DNA of 64,000 nucleotides, taken from positions 166,830 through 230,829 of the forward strand of contig NZ_JAGSHT010000001.1 of assembly GCF_019947135.1 (NCBI RefSeq), read 5' to 3'. Shown here piece after piece: positions 8,117 through 17,031 of the stretch. Made by a program: the position numbers and the translations under genes. Each line of letters begins with the position of its first letter. The stretch's first letter is position 1. The notes under the pieces were generated by a model, which was not told the DNA's origin, did no database searches, and was given only the letters and a program-made list of their open reading frames with translations. This stretch comes from Occultella gossypii. GTDB lineage: Bacteria > Actinomycetota > Actinomycetes > Actinomycetales > Beutenbergiaceae.

Positions 8117-9268
8117 ATGAGTGAGTTCCTCGTCCATGAAGCGCAGGTCGACGGTCCGGCTGCCCACGTCCTGGTGGTCGGGGTCGGGAACTACCCGCAC
8201 CTGCTCGGCGGCAGCGGGCCGATCTCCGCTAAACATGGCGGGATGGGGCAATTGACGTCGTGCCCGGAGTCCGCCCGGGCGTTCGCGGCCTGGGCGATCG
8301 CCGAGCTCGACACCCCGGTGCCCCTCGGCTCCGTGACCCTGCTGCTGTCGGAGGCCGACCCGAGCCCGTTCCTGCATCCCACGACCGGCGCAAGGTTGGC
8401 CGTGGCCCCCGCGACCGCCGACAACGTGGAGACGGCACTTTCGCAGTGGCGTGCCCGGGGTGACGCGGGAGCGGGGGAGCGGCTCGTCCTGTTCTTCTCC
8501 GGGCACGGGATCGCCGCCGGCGCCGACCTCACCCTGCTCGCCGAGGACTACGGCGCCAAGCCGCACAACGCGCTGGACGGCGCCGTCGACTTCCGCAACG
8601 TCGTCGCCGCCATGGACCAATGCCTCGCCAGGGAGCAGCTCTACTTCGTGGACGCGTGCCGGGTCGGCTCCTTGGCGTTGCTGAGCGCAGGGAGCAACAA
8701 CGGCCGCCCGATCTTCCAGCAGGACCTGCTCGCGCCGGCCCAGCCGCAGATGCGCCGAGCGCCCGTGTTCTACGCGGCGCTGCCCGGTACGAGTGCCTAC
8801 GGGATCCCGGGCCGACCCAGCGTGTTCACGCGGGCACTGCTGGCCGGGTTGCAGGGTTACGGGGCCGACGACTTCGACGGCGGGGACTGGCAGGTCACGC
8901 CCTCGCGACTGCAGGACGCCCTCGAGGTCCTCATGGCGTTGGAGGCCCCCGAGTTGGGACGGCTGCCAGTCCCGGCGGCCGAGCACCATGGCAGGGTCGT
9001 CATCCGTGCGCTGGCCGAGGCCCCGGACGGGCTGACGATCGTCGAGTGCGACCCGCGCGAGGCCACGGAGGCGGCGTCCTTCGCCTGCTTCGAGAACGAC
9101 CTCGAACGGGCTCGGCGCGGTCCCGCGAAGCGGGCCTGGACGGTTCCGCTGCCAGAGGGGCGGTACCGGTTCGTCGCCGAGTTCGCCGACGGCTCCTTCC
9201 GGCGCGAGGAGGTCGAGCGACGGGTGCACCCGCCGCTCATGCGCATCCCCCTGAGGGTCCGGCCATGA
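8117..9268 (+). CDS. Caspase-like (peptidase C14) protease
   Basis: A 383-residue protein with a caspase-fold domain over residues 15-290. The first strand is HVLVVGVGNYPHL. The catalytic dyad is His130 in LVLFFSGHG and Cys181 in LYFVDACRVGS. A C-terminal beta-rich segment (about 295-383, WTVPLPEGRYRFVAEFADGS) looks like a PEGA/prealbumin-like sandwich. There is no signal peptide or membrane segment, so it is cytosolic. ATG 8117 is preferred over ATG 8087 because it follows a GGGGGA site and begins the family-like MSEFLVHE. Its stop overlaps the next ATG by four bases (ATGA), implying translational coupling with the 409-residue protein. Substrate and trigger are unknown. Confidence 0.85.
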   Translation: MSEFLVHEAQVDGPAAHVLVVGVGNYPHLLGGSGPISAKHGGMGQLTSCPESARAFAAWAIAELDTPVPLGSVTLLLSEADPSPFLHPTTGARLAVAPATADNVETALSQWRARGDAGAGERLVLFFSGHGIAAGADLTLLAEDYGAKPHNALDGAVDFRNVVAAMDQCLAREQLYFVDACRVGSLALLSAGSNNGRPIFQQDLLAPAQPQMRRAPVFYAALPGTSAYGIPGRPSVFTRALLAGLQGYGADDFDGGDWQVTPSRLQDALEVLMALEAPELGRLPVPAAEHHGRVVIRALAEAPDGLTIVECDPREATEAASFACFENDLERARRGPAKRAWTVPLPEGRYRFVAEFADGSFRREEVERRVHPPLMRIPLRVRP

Positions 9269-10494
9269 GCGAGTTGCTGCTGCGGGTCGACAAGTACCTC
9301 GACGGCGCCGAGGTCCCCCACGGGGCCGTCGCGCAGGTCCTCGCGTTCGACTCCCGCGGCGGGCGATCGCCGGCGGCGGACGTGCGCGACGTCGTCGTTC
9401 CGGTCGGCGGGAACGTGGCCCCGGCGTCGATCCCGGTCGAACCTGGGGACTACCTCATCGAGGTCCTGTTGCCCAACGGTGAGCGAACGAGCGCCGAGGT
9501 CAGGGCTGGAGAAGCACCCGTCAGCGTGGACCTGGCCGTGACGCACTCGCCGCGGGAGTGGCTGAGCTGGCAGCACCTGGTGGGAGGGGTTCCCCTCCGC
9601 GAGAACATGCGGCCGGGCCGGGGCGCCGGACCGGTGCGGCTGGAGTGGCTGGAGGGCCTCCCCCGAGGGCGCGTCGGCCTGGCCGGTCCTGGCTACCCGT
9701 GGCGGGCGGTCCTCGCGATCGTCACCGGCGCCGAGCCCGCGCCGGAGGGCTTGGCGGTTGCCCCGCTGACCGGTGAGTCCGGCTGGCAGCTCTACCGCTT
9801 CGGAGCGGCCGGGGCCCTGAAGTGGCTGGATCAGGAACCGGAACCCGGCGGGCCGATGCGCCGCCGTTACCTGGTGGCACGCAGTGGCGCAGATGTGTCG
9901 CTCGTGCCCGTGCCGGTGCCGTGGCCCATCACCTCGGGCGGCGCCGCGGTCGTCGACGTGCTCGTGCGCGACCAGCCGGACGGCGCACGGATCCTGATCT
10001 CGCCGATGGACCAATACATCGCGCCGGTGATCGGGTTCTTGAGTGCGGGGTCGGCGCAACCCGCGCGGGTGCTCGTCGACCACGCCAGGTCTCGGCTGTT
10101 CGAGAAGATGGTGAATCCGTTCGCGGCCGCCGCGGGCGGGTACGTCCTGCTCGCCACCGAGGAGACGGGCGACACCGCGTGGCATCCGTTGATCGCGAAC
10201 CTGGCCGCGCGGTTCGACTGGCTGCCCGACGGCGCCGTCCTGCAGGGCCGACTCCTGTTGCGGCACCGGAGCGGCAGCGCCGACGTGCACGCGGCCCGCG
10301 ATTCCTTCATGGAGGCGTACCGGCGTGGCCTGCCGTTCTACACGCTCGGCCTGCAGTGGCTCGTCGACGGCCTGCGCACCTTCGCCGGCACCGGCGACGA
10401 GGAGGCGGGGCGGATGCTCGCCACCGTGCAGGAGGTGGCGTGGCACGCCGACCTCGCCCAGCCGTTCGCGACGCTCCGCTCGGGCACCGGATGA
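9265..10494 (+). CDS. Conserved-looking protein of unknown function, middle gene of caspase operon
   Basis: A 409-residue protein starting in the ATGA overlap with the caspase gene and ending in an ATGA overlap with the MBL gene. I do not recognise a named family. The N-terminus (about 1-92) looks like a beta-sandwich: SELLLRVDKYLDGAEV, then VPVEPGDYLIEVLLPNGERT, echoing the beta-rich tail of the caspase protein. The centre (100-290) alternates strands and loops with many aromatics. The C-terminal third (about 325-409) appears helical, with short TPR-like features (SFMEAYRRGLPFYTLGLQWL). There is no signal peptide or membrane helix. It could be the substrate, inhibitor or adaptor of the caspase; this is inference from gene order only. 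Confidence 0.7.
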   Translation: MSELLLRVDKYLDGAEVPHGAVAQVLAFDSRGGRSPAADVRDVVVPVGGNVAPASIPVEPGDYLIEVLLPNGERTSAEVRAGEAPVSVDLAVTHSPREWLSWQHLVGGVPLRENMRPGRGAGPVRLEWLEGLPRGRVGLAGPGYPWRAVLAIVTGAEPAPEGLAVAPLTGESGWQLYRFGAAGALKWLDQEPEPGGPMRRRYLVARSGADVSLVPVPVPWPITSGGAAVVDVLVRDQPDGARILISPMDQYIAPVIGFLSAGSAQPARVLVDHARSRLFEKMVNPFAAAAGGYVLLATEETGDTAWHPLIANLAARFDWLPDGAVLQGRLLLRHRSGSADVHAARDSFMEAYRRGLPFYTLGLQWLVDGLRTFAGTGDEEAGRMLATVQEVAWHADLAQPFATLRSGTG

Positions 10495-11609
10495 GCCGGA
10501 CGTTCGCCGTCGAGATGCTGCCGGCCCGGGAGGGGGACTGCCTGCTCGTCTCCTGGGGCGACGTGGACCATCCGCACCGGCTCCTGATCGACGCGGGGCG
10601 GGCCGGCACACGCCGGGCCATCCGGGACCGGTTCGCCGCCGCATCACCGGATGAGCGTCGGCTCGAGTTGCTCATCGTGACCCATGTCGACCGCGACCAC
10701 ATCGAGGGCGTACTGCCGCTGCTGTCCGACCCGGATCCGCCGATCACGTTCCGGGACGTCTGGTTCAACGGGTATCACCACCTCCACGACGGCAGGATCG
10801 AGACCTTCGGTCCAGTCCAGGGAGAACGGCTGACCCGGCTCCTGGAGCGGCCCGACACCTCCTGGAACGGTGCTTTCGGAGGTCGGTCCGTCGAGGTGAC
10901 CCACGCCCCGGAGCCCGTCACCCTCGCGGGTGGGTTGACGCTGCGGGTCCTGGCCCCGGACCGCGACGATCTGGAACGGTTGATCCCCGTCTGGGAGCGG
11001 GAGTGCCGGCGAGCCCGCCTGACCCCGGGCGGTGAGGAGTCCACCGCCGTCGACATCGAGGCGCCCCTCGGGTACGAGTCGTTCGGCCCGATCGACGTGC
11101 CGGGTCTCGCCGCCGTGCCGTATATCCCGGACCCGAGCGAGGCGAACGGCTCGAGCATCGTCGTCCTCGCCGAGTACGAGGGCCGGCGCGTGCTGCTGGC
11201 CGCCGATGCGCACGCCGAGACCCTCGTGCGGGCGCTCGCACCGCTGGCGGCGGAGAGCGGGTCCCGCCGGGTGATGCTCGACGCGGTCAAGGTCCCGCAC
11301 CACGGGAGCCGGCACAACCTCTCGCGTGAACTCGTCGCTCTGCTCGAGAGTCCGCGCCTCCTCATCTCGACGAACGGCGCCCACCACCAGCACCCGCACG
11401 ACGTGGCACTCGCGCGCATCCTCGCCGACGGCGGGCAACCGCACCTCGTGTTCAACTACCGCACGGCGCAGACCCTGGTCTGGGACGACGACACACTCCG
11501 GGCGCAGTGGCTCTACACCACCTCGTACCCGCCAGCAGGGCAGGACGGAACGAACGCCGTCGACCTGTGTGCCGACCCCGACGACCGGCGGCCCGATACG
11601 ACAGTGTGA
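10491..11609 (+). CDS. ComEC/Rec2-type metallo-beta-lactamase-fold hydrolase
   Basis: A 372-residue MBL-fold protein. The metal-binding loop is THVDRDHIEG (H65, D67, D69, H70), the active-site strand with Asp reads RLLIDAGRAGTRR, and VPHHGSRHNLS near 268 is the PHHGS motif of the ComEC-associated, nuclease-like MBL branch. It lacks the ComEC channel and any signal peptide, so it is a free cytosolic enzyme, likely a phosphodiesterase or nuclease. The final strands end in an Asp-rich tail. It is the third gene of the overlapped caspase operon; MBL hydrolases paired with caspase-like proteases are known in predicted bacterial conflict operons. The next gene, pcp, starts 16 bp later with its own promoter-like hexamer. 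Confidence 0.85.
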   Translation: MSRTFAVEMLPAREGDCLLVSWGDVDHPHRLLIDAGRAGTRRAIRDRFAAASPDERRLELLIVTHVDRDHIEGVLPLLSDPDPPITFRDVWFNGYHHLHDGRIETFGPVQGERLTRLLERPDTSWNGAFGGRSVEVTHAPEPVTLAGGLTLRVLAPDRDDLERLIPVWERECRRARLTPGGEESTAVDIEAPLGYESFGPIDVPGLAAVPYIPDPSEANGSSIVVLAEYEGRRVLLAADAHAETLVRALAPLAAESGSRRVMLDAVKVPHHGSRHNLSRELVALLESPRLLISTNGAHHQHPHDVALARILADGGQPHLVFNYRTAQTLVWDDDTLRAQWLYTTSYPPAGQDGTNAVDLCADPDDRRPDTTV

Positions 11610-11613
11610 GCCG

Positions 11614-11619
11614 TAGAGT
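11614..11619 (+). promoter_or_regulatory. Candidate -10 of a leaderless pcp transcript
   Basis: TAGAGT lies six bases before the pcp GTG at 11626 and no Shine-Dalgarno is present, so the start codon would be at +1. Confidence 0.4.
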
Positions 11620-11625
11620 CCTGTT

Positions 11626-12249
11626 GTGCCCACCGTTCTGCTCACCGGATTCGAACCCTTCGACGGCGCCACCAGCAACCCCTCGATCGAGGCAGTGCGA
11701 CTGGTCGATCGCGACTGGGACCGTGCCGAGCGGCTCGTCGTGGCCGAGCTGCCCGTGGCCTACGCCCGGATGGGCGCCGACCTGGACGTCCTGCTCGCCG
11801 AGCACCATCCGGACGTCGTCATCGGCGCGGGCCTGGCCCCCGGTCGGGACCGGGTCGGCCTCGAGCGCCTCGCGGTGAACCTGTGCGACGCCCGGATCCC
11901 CGACAACGACGGGGCCCAGCCCGCCGAAGCCCCGGTGCTGGCCGGGCAACCCACCGCGCTGTTCACGTCGCTGCCGGTCAAGGCCACCCGCATGCTGCTG
12001 GCGGACGCCGGCATCGAGGCGGAGCTGTCGATGACCGCCGGCACGTTCGTGTGCAACGCGATGTTCTTCCGCGCGGCGGCGTGGGCCGGCCTTGCGCTGG
12101 GCCGTCGCGCCGGTTTCGTGCACGTGCCGATGCCCGACGGCGTCGGCTCGCCCGATCTGGCGACGCTCGCCCGCGCGGTGCGCGTCAGCGTCGACGCGGC
12201 GCTCGACGTCGACGCGGAACTGCAGGTCGCCGCTGGCGACACCGACTGA
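11626..12249 (+). CDS. pcp: Pyroglutamyl-peptidase I
   Basis: A 207-residue cysteine peptidase (family C15) that removes N-terminal pyroglutamate from peptides in the cytosol. It starts with the family's LLTGFEPFDG. The triad is Glu80 (VGLERLAVNL), Cys143 (TFVCNAMFF) and His166 (GFVHVPMP), matching the Glu81/Cys144/His168 pattern. The length fits (200-215). The GTG start lacks a Shine-Dalgarno but sits six bases after TAGAGT. It lies 16 bp after the caspase operon and 58 bp before coaE, so it is probably an independent housekeeping gene. Confidence 0.93.
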   Translation: MPTVLLTGFEPFDGATSNPSIEAVRLVDRDWDRAERLVVAELPVAYARMGADLDVLLAEHHPDVVIGAGLAPGRDRVGLERLAVNLCDARIPDNDGAQPAEAPVLAGQPTALFTSLPVKATRMLLADAGIEAELSMTAGTFVCNAMFFRAAAWAGLALGRRAGFVHVPMPDGVGSPDLATLARAVRVSVDAALDVDAELQVAAGDTD

Positions 12250-12294
12250 GCGCAGCGCCATCCGCCCACCTCACCAGGGCGCCACCGCACCTCG

Positions 12295-12300
12295 TAGGGT
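12295..12300 (+). promoter_or_regulatory. Candidate -10 of a leaderless coaE transcript
   Basis: TAGGGT ends seven bases before the coaE GTG at 12308, the same arrangement as at polA. AGGG could alternatively act as a weak ribosome-binding site. Confidence 0.35.
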
Positions 12301-12307
12301 GGTGCCC

Positions 12308-13513
12308 GTGCTACATATCGGCCTCACCGGGGGCATCGCCGCCGGCAAGTCCACGATCGCCGCGGTCCTCACCGACCTGGGCGCCCACCTGATCGACGCG
12401 GACGTGATCGCCCGCGAGGTGGTCGAGCCGGGCACGCCGGGCTTGTACGCCGTGGCCGGGGCGTTCGGCGACGATATATTGACGGCCGACGGCACCCTGG
12501 ACCGGCCCGCTCTCGGCCGGGTGATCTTCGGTGACGACGCCGCCCGGGCCCGGCTGAACGCCATCGTGCACCCGCTCGTCGGCGAGGCCACGAAGGCCCG
12601 GGTGCGGGCGCTGCCGTCGGACGCGATCGTGGTCCACGACGTCCCGCTCATCGTGGAGAACGGCCTCGCGGCCAACTACCACTTGGTCCTGGTGGTGGGC
12701 GCGTCCGAGGACGTGCGCCTGAACCGGCTGGTCACCGACCGCGGCATGACGCCCGAGGACGCCCGGGCGCGCATCGCGGCTCAGGCCGACGACGGTGCCC
12801 GGCGCCGGGTCGCCGACGTATGGATCGACAACGAACGACGTCCGGACGAGGTGCGCACCGCCGTCGGGCAGTTGTGGAGGAGACGGATCGCGCCGTACGC
12901 GCGCAACCTCGAGGCGGGTGCCGTGGCGGCCCGATCCGGGCCGGCACTGCTGTTCGAACCGCCCGAGCCGCCGCGTACCTGGGTGGCGCAGGCGGACCAG
13001 ATCCTCGCCCGGCTGCGCCGCGCCGGCGGGGAACGGATCCGCTCGGCGGAGCACATCGGGTCCACCGCCGTGCCGGGGCTGGCGGCCAAGGACGTGCTCG
13101 ACCTGCAGCTCGGTGTGGACACCCTCGCGGATGCGGACCGGATCGCCGAGGCGCTAGGCCGGGCCGGGTTCCCCGTGCGGGCGGGGGAGTGGGCAGACAC
13201 CCCGAAGCCGAACGAACCCGATCCCCGCCGGTGGGACAAGCGGCTGCACGGCAACGCGGATCCGGGCCGGGCGGTGAACCTGCACGTGCGGGTGGTGGGC
13301 GGACCTGCCTGGACCTACGCCCTGGCCTTCCGGGACTGGCTCCGCGCCGACGATGCCGCACGCGAGGAATACGCGGCACTGAAGCGCCGAACCGCGGCCG
13401 GCACCGCCGACACCCGCGCCTACGCGGCCGCGAAGGAGCCCTGGTTCACCCAGGTCTGGCCCCGCCTGCAGGAGTGGGTCGCCGCCGAACGGTGGCAACC
13501 ACCGGCCCTGTGA
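12308..13513 (+). CDS. coaE: Dephospho-CoA kinase fused to a GrpB/UPF0157 domain
   Basis: A 401-residue two-domain protein. Residues 1-200 are dephospho-CoA kinase, the last step of coenzyme A synthesis, with P-loop GLTGGIAAGKST at the N-terminus, the substrate Asp in HLIDADVIAREVV, and a lid region ending RRRVADVWIDN. Residues about 215-401 are a GrpB/UPF0157 nucleotidyltransferase-like domain (EHIGSTAVPGLAAKDVLDL, NLHVRV). The same fusion is known in mycobacteria and other actinobacteria, where the extra domain is reported to help folding or regulate the kinase. GTG 12308 gives the family start VLHIGLTGG. A hairpin follows the stop. Confidence 0.95.
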   Translation: MLHIGLTGGIAAGKSTIAAVLTDLGAHLIDADVIAREVVEPGTPGLYAVAGAFGDDILTADGTLDRPALGRVIFGDDAARARLNAIVHPLVGEATKARVRALPSDAIVVHDVPLIVENGLAANYHLVLVVGASEDVRLNRLVTDRGMTPEDARARIAAQADDGARRRVADVWIDNERRPDEVRTAVGQLWRRRIAPYARNLEAGAVAARSGPALLFEPPEPPRTWVAQADQILARLRRAGGERIRSAEHIGSTAVPGLAAKDVLDLQLGVDTLADADRIAEALGRAGFPVRAGEWADTPKPNEPDPRRWDKRLHGNADPGRAVNLHVRVVGGPAWTYALAFRDWLRADDAAREEYAALKRRTAAGTADTRAYAAAKEPWFTQVWPRLQEWVAAERWQPPAL

Positions 13514-13524
13514 TCGACGCATCG

Positions 13525-13562
13525 GCGCTCCCGTGCGCGACCGGTGATCGGCACGGGAGCGC
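13525..13562. terminator. Bidirectional terminator between coaE and osmC
   Basis: GCGCTCCCGTGC pairs perfectly with GCACGGGAGCGC across a 14-base loop, between two convergent genes (stops at 13513 and 13587). Confidence 0.75.
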
Positions 13563-13586
13563 AGTGCGCTTATGCGGTGAGCTGGG

Positions 13587-14024
13587 TCAGGCGAGCGACG
13601 CCGTCAGCGTGATCTCGGTGGCAGCGAGGGCCTTCGACACCGGGCAGCCCTCCTTCGCCGCGACGGCGAGCTTCTGGAAGTCCTCTTCCGAGAGGTTGTC
13701 GACCGTTGCCGACACGGTCAGGTGGATGCCGGTGATCGCGGCCCCGCCCTCGGCGCCCGGGTCGAAGGTGACCTTCGCTCCGGTGTTGATCTGCGTCGGC
13801 GGGGTGCCGTTGGAGTCGAGCACGTTCGAGAACGCCATCGAGTAGCACGCGGCGTGCGCGGCACCGATGAGCTCCTCGGGGTTGGTGGTGCCGCCGTTCT
13901 CCTCGGTACGGGCCTTCCAGTTGATGTCGAACGTCGCGAGCTTGGAGCTGTCCAGGCTCGCTGAGCCCGACCCCTGGAACAGGTTCCCGGACCAGGATGC
14001 GCTTGCGCGGCTGACGAGTGCCAT
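13587..14024 (-). CDS. OsmC-family peroxiredoxin
   Basis: A 145-residue OsmC-type organic hydroperoxide reductase. Both catalytic cysteines are in context: GAAHAACYSMAFS (Cys about 61) and AAKEGCPVSKAL (Cys about 127). The length and the ASASWSGNLFQGSG start fit the OsmC rather than the Ohr subgroup. It detoxifies organic hydroperoxides using thiols in the cytosol. A clear GAAGGAGG Shine-Dalgarno precedes the ATG. It is convergent with coaE and followed upstream by a 90-bp gap before the esterase gene on the same strand. A second, more divergent OsmC protein lies at 37.3 kb. Confidence 0.93.
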   Translation of the reverse strand: MALVSRASASWSGNLFQGSGSASLDSSKLATFDINWKARTEENGGTTNPEELIGAAHAACYSMAFSNVLDSNGTPPTQINTGAKVTFDPGAEGGAAITGIHLTVSATVDNLSEEDFQKLAVAAKEGCPVSKALAATEITLTASLA

Positions 14025-14114
14025 CTGTCGATTTCCTCCTTCGCCCGCCCGGACGTTCCGTGCGCGGCGTCGTGAGCCAGTCTGCCTCGCCGGCCGCCTT
14101 CGCGACAGCGCGGT

Positions 14115-14810
14115 TCACGACCCGGGCACACCGACGTGATCGCGGAGGAATCGGGCGACGTCCGCCAGCTCGGCGGCGGCGACGCCGTGGCCCGCCCCGG
14201 GGTACCGGCGCTCGGTGAGGTCGACGTGTGAGGTGAGGAACGCCGTCGTGCGCATCACGGCGTCCGCGGTGATGACCGGATCGGCATCGTCACGGCCCCA
14301 GAACACCGGCGGGCGGATCTGCGAGAGGGCCTCGTCCCCGGCCACCAACCCACCGGCGGTGAAGCCGGACAGGACGACGCCGCACGCGTAGTCCTCGGGG
14401 TTGTGGCGCAGCAGGTGGGTCACCATCGCGCCGCCCTGGGAGAATCCCAGCAGGGCCACGGGCCCCGGTGTACGGACCCGCGCGTGCGTGTGCTCCAGCC
14501 ACCGGCGGATGCCCCGCACACCGGCATCCAGGTAGGCGGGGTCCGGCCGGCCGGGGTCGGTGATCGGGAACCAGGCGTAGCCGCGGCCGGCCCCGACGTC
14601 GACCGGCAGCGGTGCCCGCAGGCTGGCGATCACGAACTCCGCCGGCAGGTGCGGCATCAGGCCGGCGAGGTCGGCCTCGTTGGAGCCGAAGCCGTGCAGC
14701 AGGACGAGCAGCGGCCGCTCGTCGAGGGCGGCGTTGACCCGGTTCTGTGGTACCGACCAGACGGTCGCCCCGGCGTCCAGCGGCAGGGTCTCGGGGCGCA
14801 GTGTCGACAT
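14115..14810 (-). CDS. Alpha/beta-hydrolase, carboxylesterase/phospholipase family
   Basis: A 231-residue Abhydrolase_2 protein. It has the oxyanion strand [15 protein letters not shown], the nucleophile elbow [10 protein letters not shown] (Ser about 131), Asp in [10 protein letters not shown] and His in YPGAGHGVA. This is the carboxylesterase/lysophospholipase group; the substrate is unknown. ATG 14810 is chosen because the 121 codons open upstream are antisense to uvrB. The gene is divergent from uvrB, with 85 bp between starts. Confidence 0.88.
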   Translation of the reverse strand: MSTLRPETLPLDAGATVWSVPQNRVNAALDERPLLVLLHGFGSNEADLAGLMPHLPAEFVIASLRAPLPVDVGAGRGYAWFPITDPGRPDPAYLDAGVRGIRRWLEHTHARVRTPGPVALLGFSQGGAMVTHLLRHNPEDYACGVVLSGFTAGGLVAGDEALSQIRPPVFWGRDDADPVITADAVMRTTAFLTSHVDLTERRYPGAGHGVAAAELADVARFLRDHVGVPGS

Positions 14811-14883
14811 GGCGGAAGTCTGGCACGCCTGCGTTCGGCCGACGGCGTACCGGTGCCGATCGATGAATGTCACCGGTCCGACG

Positions 14884-14889
14884 TACCTT
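14884..14889 (+). promoter_or_regulatory. Candidate -10 of a leaderless uvrB transcript
   Basis: TACCTT lies six bases before the uvrB ATG at 14896. No Shine-Dalgarno is visible upstream, consistent with a leaderless message. No LexA-type box is seen here, unlike at uvrA. Confidence 0.35.
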
Positions 14890-14895
14890 TGTGTC

Positions 14896-16986
14896 ATGCG
14901 CCCTGTCACCGATCTGCAACGGACCGTCGCCCCGTTCGAGGTGATCTCCGAGTACACCCCCTCGGGGGACCAGCCGACCGCCATCGCCGACCTCACGGAG
15001 CGGTTGAAGGCCGGGGAGAAGGACGTGGTGCTCCTCGGGGCCACCGGTACCGGGAAGTCGGCGACCACGGCCTGGCTGATCGAGCAGGTGCAGCGGCCCA
15101 CGTTGGTGATGGCGCCGAACAAGACCCTGGCCGCCCAGCTGGCCAACGAGTTCCGCGAGCTCCTGCCGAACAACGCCGTCGAGTACTTCGTCTCCTACTA
15201 CGACTACTACCAGCCCGAGGCGTACGTCCCGCAGTCGGACACCTACATCGAGAAGGACTCCTCGATCAATGACGAGGTCGAGCGGCTGCGGCACTCGGCT
15301 ACGAACAACCTGCTCACCCGGCGCGACGTCATCGTGGTCGCGTCGGTGTCCTGCATCTACGGTCTTGGCACCCCGCAGGAGTACGTGGACCGGATGGTGC
15401 CGCTGCGGGTCGGGGACAGCATCGACCGCGACGACCTGCTCCGCCACTTCGTGACCATGCAGTACACCCGCAACGACATGGCCTTCACCCGGGGCACGTT
15501 CCGGGTCCGCGGGGACACGATCGAGATCATCCCGGTGTACGAGGAGCTCGCGATCCGGATCGAGATGTTCGGGGACGAGATCGAGTCCATCCAGACGCTG
15601 AACCCGCTCACCGGCGAGGTGGTGCGCTCGGAGACCGAGACGCACCTGTTCCCGGCCACCCACTACGTGGCCGGACCGGAGCGGATGGAGCGGGCCATCG
15701 GGACGATCGAGGTCGAGCTCGCCGAGCGCCTGGCCGAGTTCGAGGCGCAGGGCAAGCTCCTGGAAGCGCAGCGGCTGCGGATGCGCACCACCTACGACAT
15801 CGAGATGATGCGCCAGATCGGATCCTGCTCGGGGATCGAGAACTACTCACGGCACATCGACGGGCGCGAGGCCGGCTCCGCCCCGCACACACTGCTGGAC
15901 TACTTCCCCGAGGACTTCCTGCTCGTCATCGACGAGTCGCACGTGACCGTGCCGCAGATCGGGGCGATGTTCGAGGGGGACTCCTCGCGCAAACGCACCC
16001 TGGTGGAACACGGGTTCCGGCTGCCGAGCGCGATGGACAACAGGCCGCTGCGCTGGGAGGAGTTCCTGGACCGGATCGGGCAGACCGTGTACCTGTCCGC
16101 CACCCCGGGCTCCTACGAGCTGTCCCAGTCCGACGGCGTCGTCGAGCAGATCATCCGGCCCACCGGGCTGGTGGACCCGAAGGTGGTGGTCAAGCCGACC
16201 CAGGGTCAGATCGACGACCTGCTCGCCGAGATTCGGGAGCGAGCGGGCCGCGACGAGCGGGTGCTCGTCACCACGCTCACCAAGAAGATGGCCGAGGACC
16301 TCACCGACTACTTCCTGGAACGGGACGTGCGGGTGCGTTACCTGCACTCTGAGGTGGACACGCTGCGTCGGGTGGAGCTGCTCCGCGAGCTGCGCTCGGG
16401 GGTGTTCGACGTGCTCGTCGGGATCAACCTCCTGCGCGAGGGTCTCGACCTCCCGGAGGTGTCCCTGGTGAGCATCCTGGACGCGGACAAGGAGGGCTTC
16501 CTGCGCTCGTCCACATCCCTGATCCAGACCATCGGGCGGGCCGCGCGGAACGTGTCCGGCGAGGTGCACATGTACGCGGACTCGATCACACCGTCCATGA
16601 AGATGGCTCTGGAGGAGACCGACCGGCGCCGGGAGAAGCAGGTCGCCTACAACACGGCGAACGGCATCGACCCCACCCCGCTGCGCAAGCGGATCGGGGA
16701 CATCACCGAACTGCTCGCCCGCGAGGAGATCGACACCAAGGAGCTCCTGGCCGGTGGCTACCGTCAGCAGGGCAAGGGACGCGGCGGGAAGGCGTCTGCG
16801 CCCACGTCCACCCGGGAGAAGCTCGCGGGGGCGGCGGCGTCGGATCTCGCGGACCTCATCCAGGAACTGAACGATCAGATGCACGCGGCCGCGGAGGAAC
16901 TGCAGTTCGAGCTCGCGGCCCGGCTCCGGGACGAGGTCTCGGACCTCAAGAAGGAGCTGCGGCAGATGATGCAGGCGACGGCCTGA
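14896..16986 (+). CDS. uvrB: Excinuclease ABC subunit B
   Basis: A 696-residue DNA-damage-verifying helicase of nucleotide excision repair; it receives DNA from UvrA and recruits UvrC. It shows Walker [16 protein letters not shown], the beta-hairpin region [16 protein letters not shown], helicase motif [19 protein letters not shown] and motif [13 protein letters not shown]-terminal UVR motif ([20 protein letters not shown]) contacts UvrC. The length is normal. It is divergent from the esterase gene and convergent with the metacaspase gene 45 bp on. uvrA and uvrC lie 17-21 kb downstream. Confidence 0.97.
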   Translation: MRPVTDLQRTVAPFEVISEYTPSGDQPTAIADLTERLKAGEKDVVLLGATGTGKSATTAWLIEQVQRPTLVMAPNKTLAAQLANEFRELLPNNAVEYFVSYYDYYQPEAYVPQSDTYIEKDSSINDEVERLRHSATNNLLTRRDVIVVASVSCIYGLGTPQEYVDRMVPLRVGDSIDRDDLLRHFVTMQYTRNDMAFTRGTFRVRGDTIEIIPVYEELAIRIEMFGDEIESIQTLNPLTGEVVRSETETHLFPATHYVAGPERMERAIGTIEVELAERLAEFEAQGKLLEAQRLRMRTTYDIEMMRQIGSCSGIENYSRHIDGREAGSAPHTLLDYFPEDFLLVIDESHVTVPQIGAMFEGDSSRKRTLVEHGFRLPSAMDNRPLRWEEFLDRIGQTVYLSATPGSYELSQSDGVVEQIIRPTGLVDPKVVVKPTQGQIDDLLAEIRERAGRDERVLVTTLTKKMAEDLTDYFLERDVRVRYLHSEVDTLRRVELLRELRSGVFDVLVGINLLREGLDLPEVSLVSILDADKEGFLRSSTSLIQTIGRAARNVSGEVHMYADSITPSMKMALEETDRRREKQVAYNTANGIDPTPLRKRIGDITELLAREEIDTKELLAGGYRQQGKGRGGKASAPTSTREKLAGAAASDLADLIQELNDQMHAAAEELQFELAARLRDEVSDLKKELRQMMQATA

Positions 16987-17031
16987 GACCGCGGCCGTCC
17001 CGCATTGCGGTGGCGTCGGGGGACACGACCG

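Noticed and set aside
7205..9229. A single 674-residue minus-strand gene across the caspase
   Set aside because: Only the part before 7885 looks like protein; the rest is antisense to the caspase gene, which has catalytic motifs and a proper start.
12308..13513. CoaE-GrpB fusion as a novel protein
   Set aside because: The same fusion is already known from mycobacteria and other actinobacteria.
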